Source: Pseudarthrobacter sp. PS3-L1 | Lineage (GTDB): Bacteria; Actinomycetota; Actinomycetes; Actinomycetales; Micrococcaceae | NCBI RefSeq assembly: GCF_030063285.1 | Contig: NZ_JASISU010000001.1 | Coordinates: forward strand, 124,001-188,000 | Direction of reading: 5' to 3' | DNA: 64,000 nt | Shown here: piece after piece, positions 1 through 8,539 of the stretch | Numbering within the stretch: position 1 is the stretch's first letter | Layout of the letters: each line of letters starts with the position of its first letter | Notes under the pieces: model-generated | Told to the model about the DNA's origin: nothing | The model's input: only the letters and a program-made list of their open reading frames with translations | Databases searched by the model: none | Made by a program: the position numbers and the translations under genes

Positions 1-6
1 AGAAAC

Positions 7-1326
7 ATGAGCAAGCATGACGACGCCCTGCGCGGAGGCCCTGTCGACGGCGGATGGAACCGTCGGACACTGCTGAAAACCTTTGGCGCTGGCGCAGTTG
101 CCCTGGCTGGCGCGCCGCTGCTTTCCGCCTGCACAGGCGGGGCTGCGCCCTCTTCCGGGGGTGGATCCACCACCGTCTCATTCGGGTCAGGTTCCTCGGA
201 CGAGGTTCCCAAGAACGCCTACAAAGCAGTGACTGACGCTTTCGAGAAGAAGTCAGGCATTGCCGTTACAACAAATGTGGTGCCCCACAATGATTTCCAG
301 AACAAGATCAATACCTACCTCCAGGGCAGCCCCGATGATTCCTTTACCTGGTTCGCCGGCTACCGCATGCAGTACTACGCGGACAAGGGTCTCCTGGCTC
401 CCATCGATGACGTCTGGGAAAAGATCGGCGGAAATTACTCTGACGCGCTGAAAAAGGCGTCTATGGGCAGCGACGGAAAAATGTACCTGGTGCCCAACTA
501 CAACTACCCGTGGGGCTTCTTCTACCGCAAGAGCCTGTGGGCGGAGAAGGGCTACGAAGTTCCGGTGACCTTCGACGAACTCACCACGCTGTCCAAGAAA
601 ATGCAGTCCGATGGACTGATCCCCATCGAATTCGCCGACAAGGATGGCTGGCCAGCCATGGGCACGTTCGACTACCTGAACATGCGCCTGAACGGCTACC
701 AGTTCCACATGGACCTTACGGCCCACAAGGAAAGCTGGGACCAGCCAAAGGTCACGTCGGTATTCGATAGCTGGCGGGAGCTGTTGCCATTCCAGAACCC
801 CAATGCGCTGGGTATGACGTGGCAGGACTCTGCCAAGAACCTCGGCGACAAGAAATCCGGTATGTACCTGCTGGGATCGTTCCTGACCCAGCAGTACACG
901 GACAAGGCCGTCTCGGACGACATCGATTTCTTCCCGTTCCCGGAGATGGCCATGGAAGGCCAGGACGCCATTGAGGCACCCATCGACGGGTTGCTGCTCT
1001 CCAAAAAGGGTGGAGAAAACTCCGGAGCCAGGGACTTCCTGGCATTCCTGGGCACTCCCGAAGGCCAGGATGCCTACGCTGCAGTCGATTCGGCAAACAT
1101 TGCAACAGCCAAGGGTGCCGACACCTCGGCCTTCACGCCGCTGAACAAAAAAATGGCCGATGCCATCAGCAACGCAAAGAGCATCAGCCAGTTCTTTGAC
1201 CGCGATGCCCTCCCCGCCATGGCCAACAACGTGATGATCCCTGCGCTTCAGTCCTTCATCAAGGACGGCAACGTGGACGTCAAGAACCTCGAAGCCCAGG
1301 CTAAATCTCTCTACGCAGCCCAGTAG
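7..1326 (+). CDS. Carbohydrate ABC transporter substrate-binding lipoprotein
   Basis: Extracellular binding protein (family 1 type, 439 aa) that would deliver a sugar or glycoside to the two permeases encoded next. The N-terminus has a twin-arginine pair (NRRTLLKTF, residues 18-26), a hydrophobic stretch and a lipobox (LLSAC, Cys42), so it is probably exported by Tat and then lipidated on the outer face of the membrane. A Gly/Ser-rich linker follows the Cys, then the solute-binding fold with aromatic-rich segments (for example WFAGYRMQYYADKG) typical of sugar binders. ATG at 7 has only six bases before it in the window, so its ribosome site and promoter lie largely outside. It is followed after 30 bp by the first permease. 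The substrate cannot be read from sequence. No ATPase gene is present here, so a shared MsiK/UgpC-type ATPase is likely. Confidence 0.9.
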   Translation: MSKHDDALRGGPVDGGWNRRTLLKTFGAGAVALAGAPLLSACTGGAAPSSGGGSTTVSFGSGSSDEVPKNAYKAVTDAFEKKSGIAVTTNVVPHNDFQNKINTYLQGSPDDSFTWFAGYRMQYYADKGLLAPIDDVWEKIGGNYSDALKKASMGSDGKMYLVPNYNYPWGFFYRKSLWAEKGYEVPVTFDELTTLSKKMQSDGLIPIEFADKDGWPAMGTFDYLNMRLNGYQFHMDLTAHKESWDQPKVTSVFDSWRELLPFQNPNALGMTWQDSAKNLGDKKSGMYLLGSFLTQQYTDKAVSDDIDFFPFPEMAMEGQDAIEAPIDGLLLSKKGGENSGARDFLAFLGTPEGQDAYAAVDSANIATAKGADTSAFTPLNKKMADAISNAKSISQFFDRDALPAMANNVMIPALQSFIKDGNVDVKNLEAQAKSLYAAQ

Positions 1327-1356
1327 CAGCTTGCGGTTTCGAGCAAGGAACTCTTC

Positions 1357-2310
1357 ATGAATGCAGCAAGTGGCACAAAAACCCGGGGAGCACGTTCAGC
1401 GCAGCGTGCCCCCCGGGGGCGGGTTCGGCGGTTGTCGGGTCGCGACAAGTGGGTTCTAGGTTTCATGGTGGGCGTGCCCACCCTTATCCAGCTGGTGCTG
1501 GTTTGGATTCCCACACTCCTCTCAATGGCGCTGTCCTTCACCCGCTGGAACGGGCTGAGCCTGTCCGACATCAAGCCGGCAGGGCTCGATAACTACCGGT
1601 TCATCGCCAACGACTATCCACCGTTCTGGCCCGCGGTACAGCACAATGTTCTGTGGCTGGTGTTTCTGGCACTCATTGCAACGCCCCTCGGCCTGCTCCT
1701 GGCAATCCTGCTGGACCAGAACATTCGCGGAACCAAGATTTACCAGAGCATCTTTTTCACTCCCGTTATGCTCTCCCTCGCCTTGATCGGTGTTATTTGG
1801 CAGCTGTTCTACAACCGGGACAACGGCCTGCTGAACTTCCTTCTCGGGACTGCTGGAACACCGCAGGCCACCGACTGGTTTGGCGACTCCAACATCAACA
1901 TCTGGGCGGCCCTCGTTGCAGCCACCTGGCGGCATGCGGGTTACGTCATGATCCTCTACTTGGCCGGGCTCAAGGGAGTGGATCCCACGCTCCGCGAGGC
2001 TGCCTCGATAGATGGCGCCAATGCTGTGCAGACCTTCTTCCGCGTTGTCTTTCCTGCCATGCGCCCGGTCAACATCATCATCATTGTCATTACCGTGATC
2101 GAGTCACTCCGGGCGTTCGACATTGTCTACGTCATCAATAGGGGCACCAACGGGTTGGAACTCATCAGTGCCCTGGTCATCCAGAACCTCGTCGGTGAAG
2201 GTCAGGTGATCGGCGTCGGCTCTGCCCTGGCGGTGATCCTGCTGGTGATCTCGCTGGTCCCCATCACGTTCTACCTGTCGCGGGCCTTCGGAAAGGAGAA
2301 AGAGTCATGA
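1357..2310 (+). CDS. Sugar ABC transporter permease (MalF/UgpA type)
   Basis: Inner-membrane permease of the binding-protein-dependent family (317 aa). A basic N-terminal tail of about 30 residues precedes six predicted membrane helices. The cytoplasmic EAA loop that docks to the ATPase is visible as LREAASIDGANAVQTFFRVV. It lies 30 bp after the binding protein and overlaps the next permease by 4 bp (ATGA), so the three genes are one operon. I chose the ATG at 1357, preceded by a GGAA motif (GCAAGGAAC). Substrate is unknown; the family handles oligosaccharides and glycerol-3-phosphate. Confidence 0.9.
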   Translation: MNAASGTKTRGARSAQRAPRGRVRRLSGRDKWVLGFMVGVPTLIQLVLVWIPTLLSMALSFTRWNGLSLSDIKPAGLDNYRFIANDYPPFWPAVQHNVLWLVFLALIATPLGLLLAILLDQNIRGTKIYQSIFFTPVMLSLALIGVIWQLFYNRDNGLLNFLLGTAGTPQATDWFGDSNINIWAALVAATWRHAGYVMILYLAGLKGVDPTLREAASIDGANAVQTFFRVVFPAMRPVNIIIIVITVIESLRAFDIVYVINRGTNGLELISALVIQNLVGEGQVIGVGSALAVILLVISLVPITFYLSRAFGKEKES

Positions 2311-3242
2311 GCGCCGACCAACAGGCCACGCAGACACTTCCCGCATTGCCCAAGGTGAAGGGCCAGAATCTTTCCGGTCCTGCCCGTGGTCCAGGCAAGA
2401 AGCACTTCGGCATACATATCTTCCTGATCATCATGGCGATCATGTGGCTTATTCCCTTGGGTTGGACGATCTTCACCTCCCTCCGGCCGAAGGCGGATAC
2501 CGACAAGTACGGCTACTTCAGCTTTGGCGGATCGTTCAACCTGGATAACTTTGTCCAGGCATGGACACAGGGCGGGTTTGCACAGTACGCCTGGAATTCC
2601 GTGCTCATCACGGTTCCCTCAGTCCTGCTGATCCTCTTTTTCTCCTCCATGATGGCTTTCGCAGTAAGCCGGGTGTCGTGGAAGTTCAATGTCACCCTGC
2701 TGATTATGTTCACTGCAGGAAACCTGCTTCCACCACAGGTCCTTGCCGCTCCGCTGTTCCAGATGTTCAAGCAATTCCAGCTTCCCTACAGCGTCAGCGA
2801 CTCGGGCAACCTCCTCAACACCTACATCAGCGTCATTGCAGTGGACACGGCATTCCAGATTGGATTCGTGACGTTTGTCCTTTCCAACTACATGAAAGCC
2901 CTGTCCCCTGAACTGACCGAGGCCGCCCTGGTGGATGGAGCGGGGATCTGGCGCCAGTATTGGGAGATCATCATGCCCCTGTGCCGTCCTGCGCTGGCTG
3001 CCATGGGGACGCTGCAGGTGATTTTCATCTACAACGACTTCTTCTGGCCACTGCTCTTTATCCAGAGTGGAGACAGGCTTCCACTCACCACAGCAGTGAA
3101 CAACCTCCAGGGGCAATTTCTTTCCAACTACAACCTCATTGCTGCCGGGGCAATGATCACCGCGATTCCCGCCCTGATCATTTACCTGCTCCTGCAGCGT
3201 CACTTCGTGGCTGGTCTGACCCTGGGTTCGAGCAAGGGATAA
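2307..3242 (+). CDS. Sugar ABC transporter permease (MalG/UgpE type)
   Basis: Second inner-membrane permease (311 aa), partner of the preceding one in a heterodimeric channel. The EAA motif reads LTEAALVDGAGIWRQYWEII. An N-terminal polar extension of about 35 residues precedes the first helix, and the protein has six predicted helices. Translation is coupled to the upstream permease through a 4-bp overlap with GGAAAGGAGAAAGAG just before the ATG. The operon seems to end here: a GC-rich hairpin follows and the DeoR gene has its own ribosome site. Confidence 0.9.
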   Translation: MSADQQATQTLPALPKVKGQNLSGPARGPGKKHFGIHIFLIIMAIMWLIPLGWTIFTSLRPKADTDKYGYFSFGGSFNLDNFVQAWTQGGFAQYAWNSVLITVPSVLLILFFSSMMAFAVSRVSWKFNVTLLIMFTAGNLLPPQVLAAPLFQMFKQFQLPYSVSDSGNLLNTYISVIAVDTAFQIGFVTFVLSNYMKALSPELTEAALVDGAGIWRQYWEIIMPLCRPALAAMGTLQVIFIYNDFFWPLLFIQSGDRLPLTTAVNNLQGQFLSNYNLIAAGAMITAIPALIIYLLLQRHFVAGLTLGSSKG

Positions 3243-3277
3243 CAGCTTCACAACCACTTCAGCAGACCGGCCGGGCC

Positions 3278-3303
3278 CGGGGCGCCTACCCATGAGCGCC
3301 CCG
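3278..3303 (+). terminator. GC-rich hairpin after the ABC permease genes
   Basis: Perfect 8-bp inverted repeat (CGGGGCGC at 3278-3285 and GCGCCCCG at 3296-3303) with a 10-base loop, 35 bp downstream of the permease stop. There is no T-run, so it may be a weak terminator or an mRNA-stabilising 3' end that separates the importer from deoR expression. Confidence 0.4.
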
Positions 3304-3343
3304 TACCTGGCCGGTGGTGTCTGGAAAACAGGAAAGGGGAGTC

Positions 3344-4135
3344 ATGCTGGCTGCAGCGAGGCACTCAGCCATCACCGCTGAAGTGCAACGTGAACGCATT
3401 GTCCGGGTTGCTGACCTGGCGCACATGCTTGGAGTGTCGTTGATGACAATCCGACGCGATATCGATGCCCTCGACGCAGCGGGTGCTGTGGAGAAGATCC
3501 ACGGTGGCGCAAAGCTTCCGGGGAAAGCCAGTACCTATGAGCCCGGCTTTGACCAGAAAGTGACGGAGCTTCCCGACCTGAAGATGTCCATTGCCCTTGA
3601 AGCTGCGTCACAGGTCCGGGAGGGAATGGCCGTGGGACTAAGCGCCGGAACCACCACCTGGGCGCTCGCGCAGGTCCTGGCCAATGGTCCTCCCATCACA
3701 GTGGTAACCAATTCCCTGCGGGTTGCTGACGTCTTTCACCGTGGAGCAGCCCGCTCAACTGTCATTCTCACCGGTGGTGAGCGGACGCCGTCGGACGCTC
3801 TAGTCGGGCCCCTGGCAACAGCGGCACTGCGGAAGCTGCACCTGGACGTCCTGTTCCTCGGAGTCCATGGGGTTGATCCGGATGCGGGGCTCACAACGCC
3901 CAATGTCCTGGAAGCAGAAACAGACCGCGCGTTGGTGGCCGCGGCCCGGCGCGTGGTTGTGCTGGCGGACCACACCAAATGGGGGACCGTGGGCATCAGT
4001 ACCATCGCCAAGCTTGAAGAGGCTGATGAGGTCATCAGTGACATGCTGCTGGGCGCGGATGCCCGGAGGCTGCTCGGCGAGCGCGTCGGCAGGCTCCGGA
4101 TTGCCGGGCAGCCGGGCAGCCCTGTCAGTGCGTGA
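3344..4135 (+). CDS. DeoR/GlpR-family transcriptional regulator
   Basis: Sugar-catabolism repressor of the DeoR family (263 aa). The N-terminal winged helix-turn-helix includes ERIVRVADLAHMLGVSLMTI, RRDIDALDAAG and the family's IHGGA. The C-terminal sugar-phosphate sensor (DeoRC, ISOCOT-like) shows GLSAGTTTWALAQVL, TVVTNSLRVADVF and LTGGERTPSDALVGP. The same frame is open back to a GTG at 3314, but the ATG at 3344 has GGAAAGGGGA at good spacing and is preferred. Its position directly behind the ABC importer suggests it controls that operon in response to a phosphorylated sugar; this is inference from context. Confidence 0.88.
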   Translation: MLAAARHSAITAEVQRERIVRVADLAHMLGVSLMTIRRDIDALDAAGAVEKIHGGAKLPGKASTYEPGFDQKVTELPDLKMSIALEAASQVREGMAVGLSAGTTTWALAQVLANGPPITVVTNSLRVADVFHRGAARSTVILTGGERTPSDALVGPLATAALRKLHLDVLFLGVHGVDPDAGLTTPNVLEAETDRALVAAARRVVVLADHTKWGTVGISTIAKLEEADEVISDMLLGADARRLLGERVGRLRIAGQPGSPVSA

Positions 4136-4163
4136 CGGCGGAGGCTTTAGGAGGAACCGGAGC

Positions 4164-4718
4164 TCAGGCGAGCCCTGGGGACAGGAGCTGCAGGCGGTAC
4201 CGGACATGGCGCTGGAGCATCCAGGGGTAGAGGTGCAGGGGGATCATCAGCAGGGCAATCCATAGGGCACCCCAGGCGTGTCCCGTTGCCAGTGCGGCCA
4301 GCGCAAGAACCAGGGCCAAGACCGTGGCAAAGCCGTGAGCGGTTTCCGATTCGCGGGTTCCGGCGTCCAGCGCCGCAAGGCTGGACCGCGTCCCATCAAA
4401 GCCGCGCATCTGTGCAACGGCCCTGTTCCACGAGATGGCTCGAAGCAGGGCATTAAAGGCTGTGACGCCCAGTGTGCGGTACGTCCGGTCCTCGTGTGCG
4501 GAGACAGTGAAGCGGGCTGGCGCAACGGCCGCCAGGGGCTTGCCAACAAACAGGCCCCACAAGAGGAGGCCAATGTTGGCCACCATGGCGAACGCAGGAT
4601 GGCTGGCTCCGATACTGCTCCAGGCAGCAGCCATGAAGAGCCCCAGCGCGAGAGTGCTGATGGGAATTCCCAGCGATCCCGGCCGGGAGCCGTTTTCAGG
4701 TTTGGCTGGGGCATTCAT
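4164..4718 (-). CDS. Small integral membrane protein, CrtO acyltransferase-like
   Basis: Protein of 184 aa with about four predicted membrane helices. The segment ESETAHGFATVLALVLALAA and the C-terminal LHLYPWMLQRHVRYRL resemble conserved stretches of the glycosyl-4,4'-diaponeurosporenoate acyltransferase (CrtO) family, recalled by motif only. No carotenoid genes are nearby, so the substrate is open. An upstream GTG at 4757 exists, but the ATG at 4718 has GGGGAGGGGAGCG ahead of it and is favoured. It is convergent with deoR (28 bp apart) and downstream of mscL on the same strand. Confidence 0.55.
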   Translation of the reverse strand: MNAPAKPENGSRPGSLGIPISTLALGLFMAAAWSSIGASHPAFAMVANIGLLLWGLFVGKPLAAVAPARFTVSAHEDRTYRTLGVTAFNALLRAISWNRAVAQMRGFDGTRSSLAALDAGTRESETAHGFATVLALVLALAALATGHAWGALWIALLMIPLHLYPWMLQRHVRYRLQLLSPGLA

Positions 4719-4771
4719 GCGCTGCGCTCCCCTCCCCAGACTGCTGTCCTGCTGCACTTCGTTGTGGAGTT

Positions 4772-5230
4772 CTACAGTTTCTGCTCCGGCAGTCCCGCAT
4801 GCGTGCCCGCGCTTCTGGGCGCCAGTGCAGTGGCTTCCCTGAGGAGATCGCGGATCTCCACCAGGAGGGCAGTATCCACCGGAATCGGCTCTTCCTCGGG
4901 CTCCTCGGTAGCCAGGCGTCGCTTCATGATCTCGCTCACCTTGTTCATGGGCGCCACGAAGATGAAGTAGACGACTGCTGCGGTGATGAGGAACGTAATG
5001 AGAGCTGTGATGACGTTGCCAAAGTTGACGAACGTAGCGGGGTTGTTCTCCCAGATCGGGAAACCCAGTCCCTGTCCGGCGTCGGCGCCGCCAGCTGCCG
5101 CGAGCACCGGATTGACGATGTTATTGGTAAAGGCGCCCACGAGCGCTGTGAAAGCGGTACCGATGACCACGGCAATCGCGAGTTCGATCACGTTGCCCCT
5201 GAAGATGAAGTCCTTGAATCCCTTGAGCAT
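4772..5230 (-). CDS. mscL: Large-conductance mechanosensitive channel MscL
   Basis: Pressure-relief channel of the cytoplasmic membrane that opens under hypo-osmotic stress (152 aa; the family is usually 120-155). The N-terminal amphipathic helix and TM1 are typical: MLKGFKDFIFRGNVIELAIA, then VVIGTAFTALV. TM2 is ITAAVVYFIFVAPMNKV, followed by a charged C-terminal bundle helix with an acidic EEPEEEP stretch. It has its own upstream region, which it shares divergently with the XRE-MurA fusion gene. Confidence 0.95.
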   Translation of the reverse strand: MLKGFKDFIFRGNVIELAIAVVIGTAFTALVGAFTNNIVNPVLAAAGGADAGQGLGFPIWENNPATFVNFGNVITALITFLITAAVVYFIFVAPMNKVSEIMKRRLATEEPEEEPIPVDTALLVEIRDLLREATALAPRSAGTHAGLPEQKL

Positions 5231-5500
5231 GGGCTGTCCTTACTATGAGTGAATATTCAGCGCGGAATGGCGTTGTGCCCAAGATGGAGCAGTTCCCCGA
5301 AGTGCCGTCATGAAGAAATCCTAGGCGAAACCCCTGTCGTAGCAACAGCACGGCCATGTGTGGTGGGCAACGGACTCACAGAGTATTGACAGGCGTATCT
5401 GGGACGCTTGTACGTCCGGGACGTGAAATATCGCACCAAACGGGTATTTTGGGCAAAATAATGCCTTAGGTGACTTATTTTCTGGATCATTAGCTCATTT

Positions 5501-5516
5501 GTGATATTTTCGTTCC
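5501..5516 (+). promoter_or_regulatory. AT-rich -10-like element directly before the XRE-MurA start
   Basis: Within the 286-bp gap 5231-5516, the last 60 bp are AT-rich. TGTGATATT sits 8-15 bases before the ATG, and there is no Shine-Dalgarno sequence in that interval. This arrangement fits a leaderless transcript starting at or near the ATG. The rest of the gap, 5231-5440, shows no clear feature beyond a TTGACA at about 5385 with no obvious partner. Confidence 0.3.
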
Positions 5517-7040
5517 ATGACACAACAGACTGCCGATCACATTGCTGCGACCCTCCGGGGGGCCAGGATCGAAAAGGGTTGGACGCAGGGACGCCTTGCC
5601 GATGAACTCGGTACCAGTCAGAGTGCCGTGGCCAGAATGGAACAGGGAAAGCAGAACCTGAGCCTGAAAATGATCCAGCGGCTGGAAACCATCTTTGAAC
5701 GCAGCCTTGTCAAGGCTGGAAAATCCCAGATGACGCATCTTCGGGTGGAAGGTGGGCGGACACTTTCCGGTGCTGTTGATGTCAACAGCAGCAAAAACGC
5801 GGGAGTGGCATTGCTCTGCGCCAGCCTCATCAACCGCGGAACCACTGTGTTGCGCAGACTGGCCCGGATCGAGGAAGTCAACCGGATTGTCGAGGTCCTC
5901 ACCAGCATCGGCGTCGAATGCACCTGGCTGAATGCCACGGACCTCCAGTTGCGCCGGCCTGCCGTCCTTGACCTGGGCTCCATGGACGTCGACGCCGCTC
6001 GTCGCACCCGCAGCGTGATCATGCTCCTTGGCCCGCTCCTTGACGAAACCGACGCCTATCTCCTGCCCTATGCCGGCGGCTGCGATCTTGGGACGCGGAC
6101 CGTGGAGCCGCACATGCAGGCCCTGCGCCAGTTCAGCCTTTCCGTGGAAGCAACGGCTGGGTTCTATACGGTCCAGGCGCCTGGTCCAGATTCCCAGGAT
6201 CGCTCGTTTGTCCTGAGCGAGCGTGGCGACACCGTCACCGAGAATGCCATCATGGCAGCCGCCCACCGCCAGGGGACCACCGTTATCCGCAATGCAAGCC
6301 CCAACTACATGGTGCAGGATCTGTGCTTCTACCTGCAGATGCTCGGTGTGCAGATAGATGGAGTTGGCACGACAACGCTGAGGATCACCGGCAAGGCAGT
6401 GATCGATGCTGACATCGAGTATTTCCCGTCCGAAGATCCCATTGAGGCCATGAGCCTGATTACAGCTGGAATCGTCACCAATTCCGAGGTGACAGTCCGC
6501 CGGGTCCCCATTGAATTCATGGAGATCGAGCTGGCCACCCTGGAGCAGATGGGCCAGCAGCTGGAGGTTTCAGGGGAGTACATGGCGCGCAACGGCCGGA
6601 CCCGCCTGGTTGACGTCACGACCAAGCCATCCCAGTTGAGGGCGCCCGAAGACAAGATCCATCCGATGCCTTTCCCCGGGCTGAACATCGATAACCTGCC
6701 CTTTTTTGCCGTTATCGCTGGCAACGCCCATGGCCAGACCATGATCCATGACTGGGTCTATGAGAACCGCGCCATCTACCTGACCGAACTCAATAAGCTC
6801 GGCGCCCGCGTGCAGCTGCTTGATCCGCACCGCATCTACGTCAACGGTCCAGCCAAGTGGCGCGCGGCGGAGGTCGGCTGCCCACCAGCTCTGCGTCCGG
6901 CTGCCTGCCTGCTTTTGGCGATGCTGGCAGCGCGTGGCGTCTCCGAACTGCGCAATATCTACGTGATTGAGCGAGGATATGAGGATCTCGCCGAGCGGCT
7001 GAACAGTATTGGCGCGAAAATAGAGTATTTCCAGGACTAG
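5517..7040 (+). CDS. XRE-type HTH fused to a MurA-like enolpyruvyl transferase
   Basis: Two-domain protein (507 aa). Residues 8-65 are a Cro/C1-type helix-turn-helix (GWTQGRLADELGTSQSAVAR). From residue 73 to the end it is a complete UDP-GlcNAc 1-carboxyvinyltransferase-like fold, the enzyme that adds enolpyruvate to UDP-GlcNAc in the first step of peptidoglycan synthesis. Catalytic positions look intact by eye: SSKNA (Lys93/Asn94, the Lys22/Asn23 pair of E. coli MurA), AGGCDLGTR (Cys189, the Cys115 position), FPGLNIDN (Asp305 position), YENRAIYLTELNKLGA (Arg397 position) and ALRPAACLLLA. So it may be an active second MurA, a DNA-binding sensor of UDP-GlcNAc, or both. It is a single gene, divergent from mscL and followed by an esterase gene on the same strand. 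Confidence 0.85.
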   Translation: MTQQTADHIAATLRGARIEKGWTQGRLADELGTSQSAVARMEQGKQNLSLKMIQRLETIFERSLVKAGKSQMTHLRVEGGRTLSGAVDVNSSKNAGVALLCASLINRGTTVLRRLARIEEVNRIVEVLTSIGVECTWLNATDLQLRRPAVLDLGSMDVDAARRTRSVIMLLGPLLDETDAYLLPYAGGCDLGTRTVEPHMQALRQFSLSVEATAGFYTVQAPGPDSQDRSFVLSERGDTVTENAIMAAAHRQGTTVIRNASPNYMVQDLCFYLQMLGVQIDGVGTTTLRITGKAVIDADIEYFPSEDPIEAMSLITAGIVTNSEVTVRRVPIEFMEIELATLEQMGQQLEVSGEYMARNGRTRLVDVTTKPSQLRAPEDKIHPMPFPGLNIDNLPFFAVIAGNAHGQTMIHDWVYENRAIYLTELNKLGARVQLLDPHRIYVNGPAKWRAAEVGCPPALRPAACLLLAMLAARGVSELRNIYVIERGYEDLAERLNSIGAKIEYFQD

Positions 7041-7098
7041 GTTCCTGCCGAACCAAAACAGCGACAACTATGTGCTGATGATCGTGGAAGGTTTCCGT

Positions 7099-8400
7099 AT
7101 GCCTCAGTGGTTGCTGGAGGTCAATGTCGTTGATGGACCTGTTCCCGCCATGATCTGGGCGCTTACTGCCCTGGTGGCGCTGGCGGTGCTCCTACGACGC
7201 CGCCGGGGGTGGGCTGTCCGGGCCGTGGTCGCACTGACGTTGGGCGCCCTGGTGGGAGCCGCCGCCGTCGTGTTGGTGACCCGCAGTGGTGCGCTCGACG
7301 CGCCTCTCCCACCACCATCAGCACCGTGGCTGGCTGCAGGCCTGGCCCTGGTGGGGCTCGGGCTCGTGGGCTTCTGGAAGGCTTCGGCATGGCGGCGGGT
7401 CCTCGCGTTTATCCTGATTGTCCTGGCGCTCCTGTCCACCGCACTGGGCATCAACGGCGCCTTCGGCATCGACCGTACGCTGGGTGCTGTCCTGGGGGTG
7501 TCCAGTACAGAGGCGCTTGATTCCCTTACTGGGCCCCATCAGTCCGGACCGCAGACGGGTCCCGTGTATGCAAAGTGGACCCCGCCGTCGGACATGCCCA
7601 CTGCTGGAAAAGTGGGGCTGCTGACAGGGCCAACCGGCATCCCGTCCAGTGCGGGATTTGTGCCACGGGATGCTTCCATCTACCTGCCGCCCGCCGCGCA
7701 GGTGGCCAATGCTCCAGCCCTGCCACTTGTGGTGATGATGATGGGACAGCCGGGTAACCCAGATCCCCAGTTCATCACAGAAGCCCTTGATGCCATGGCA
7801 TCACAACACCAGGGCCTGGCGCCGATCGTGATCGTCGCAGATCAGCTTGGTGACCCCAACAGCAATCCCATCTGTACCGACTCCACCACCTTTGGTGGGG
7901 TATCCACCTATGTCAACAAGGACATTGTCGATTATGCGAAGGCGCATCTGAACATCCTGACGGATCCGCAGTACTGGACCATTGCCGGCTACTCCAACGG
8001 CGGTGGCTGCGCCTTCAAATGGGCGGCAGAGTACCCGAAAATCTGGGGCAACGTAGCCAGTATCTCCGGTGAGGAGTTCGGCGGCTCGGAAGATCCAGCG
8101 ACGGCGGTCCAGCAGGCGTTCAACGGTGACCAGGCGGCGTTCGAGGCTGCGAAGCCAGCGGCAATCCTGGCCCGCAATCCGGGGGCATATGCCGGCCACG
8201 TGGCCGTTTTCACGGCAGGGGAGAACGACCCTGATTATGTGAACGCGGCCCAGAGGGCGTCGGCCGAGGCCCAGGCCGCCGGGTTCGACACCACCACCTA
8301 TGTTGTTCCAGGAGCTGACCACGTGGTGACAGCGCTGCGGGGTGGACTCCCGAAGGCCTTTGAGATCCTCTACCCACGGCTGGGGCTTTCAAAGCCCTGA
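7099..8400 (+). CDS. Membrane-anchored alpha/beta-hydrolase (putative esterase)
   Basis: Protein of 433 aa. The first roughly 130 residues form about four membrane helices. The rest is an extracytoplasmic esterase-D/antigen-85-like alpha/beta-hydrolase domain. The nucleophile elbow is GYSNGGG, with a likely acid in AGENDPDYV and a likely His in PGADHVVTAL. The family includes mycolyl-transferase relatives and carboxylesterases; the substrate here is unknown, and an envelope lipid or ester is a guess from topology. The open frame reaches a GTG at 7072, but the ATG at 7099 has GGAAGG at good spacing. Its 3' end overlaps tail-to-tail with the frame of the metZ relic on the other strand. Confidence 0.75.
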   Translation: MPQWLLEVNVVDGPVPAMIWALTALVALAVLLRRRRGWAVRAVVALTLGALVGAAAVVLVTRSGALDAPLPPPSAPWLAAGLALVGLGLVGFWKASAWRRVLAFILIVLALLSTALGINGAFGIDRTLGAVLGVSSTEALDSLTGPHQSGPQTGPVYAKWTPPSDMPTAGKVGLLTGPTGIPSSAGFVPRDASIYLPPAAQVANAPALPLVVMMMGQPGNPDPQFITEALDAMASQHQGLAPIVIVADQLGDPNSNPICTDSTTFGGVSTYVNKDIVDYAKAHLNILTDPQYWTIAGYSNGGGCAFKWAAEYPKIWGNVASISGEEFGGSEDPATAVQQAFNGDQAAFEAAKPAAILARNPGAYAGHVAVFTAGENDPDYVNAAQRASAEAQAAGFDTTTYVVPGADHVVTALRGGLPKAFEILYPRLGLSKP

Positions 8401-8539
8401 GGTCGCGGCGACCAGGTCCTCGACATCCGCCAGGCGAACGGAGGGACGCACGACGCCGTCACTGAGGTTGATTGCTGCCCGCCCCTCCGGCCCCATCGCC
8501 CGGTGGGTGGCGGTGGCAGGGTGCGTGGTTGAAGCCCAC
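8389..8539 (-). pseudogene. 3' relic of metZ (O-succinylhomoserine sulfhydrylase)
   Basis: Immediately after the rhodanese stop codon the minus strand encodes, in one frame, THPATATHRAMGPEGRA then INLSDGVVRPSVRLADVEDL, ending at a TGA at 8389. This matches the C-terminal end of cystathionine gamma-synthase/MetZ-type PLP enzymes (THPAxxTH, the ISDGxxRxSVGxEDxEDL pattern). Only about 45 of roughly 390 codons remain. There is no PLP-lysine region and no start codon of its own. In mycobacteria a rhodanese gene directly precedes metZ, so the position is what an internal deletion in a rhodanese-metZ pair would leave. Family assignment is by motif recall. Confidence 0.7.
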
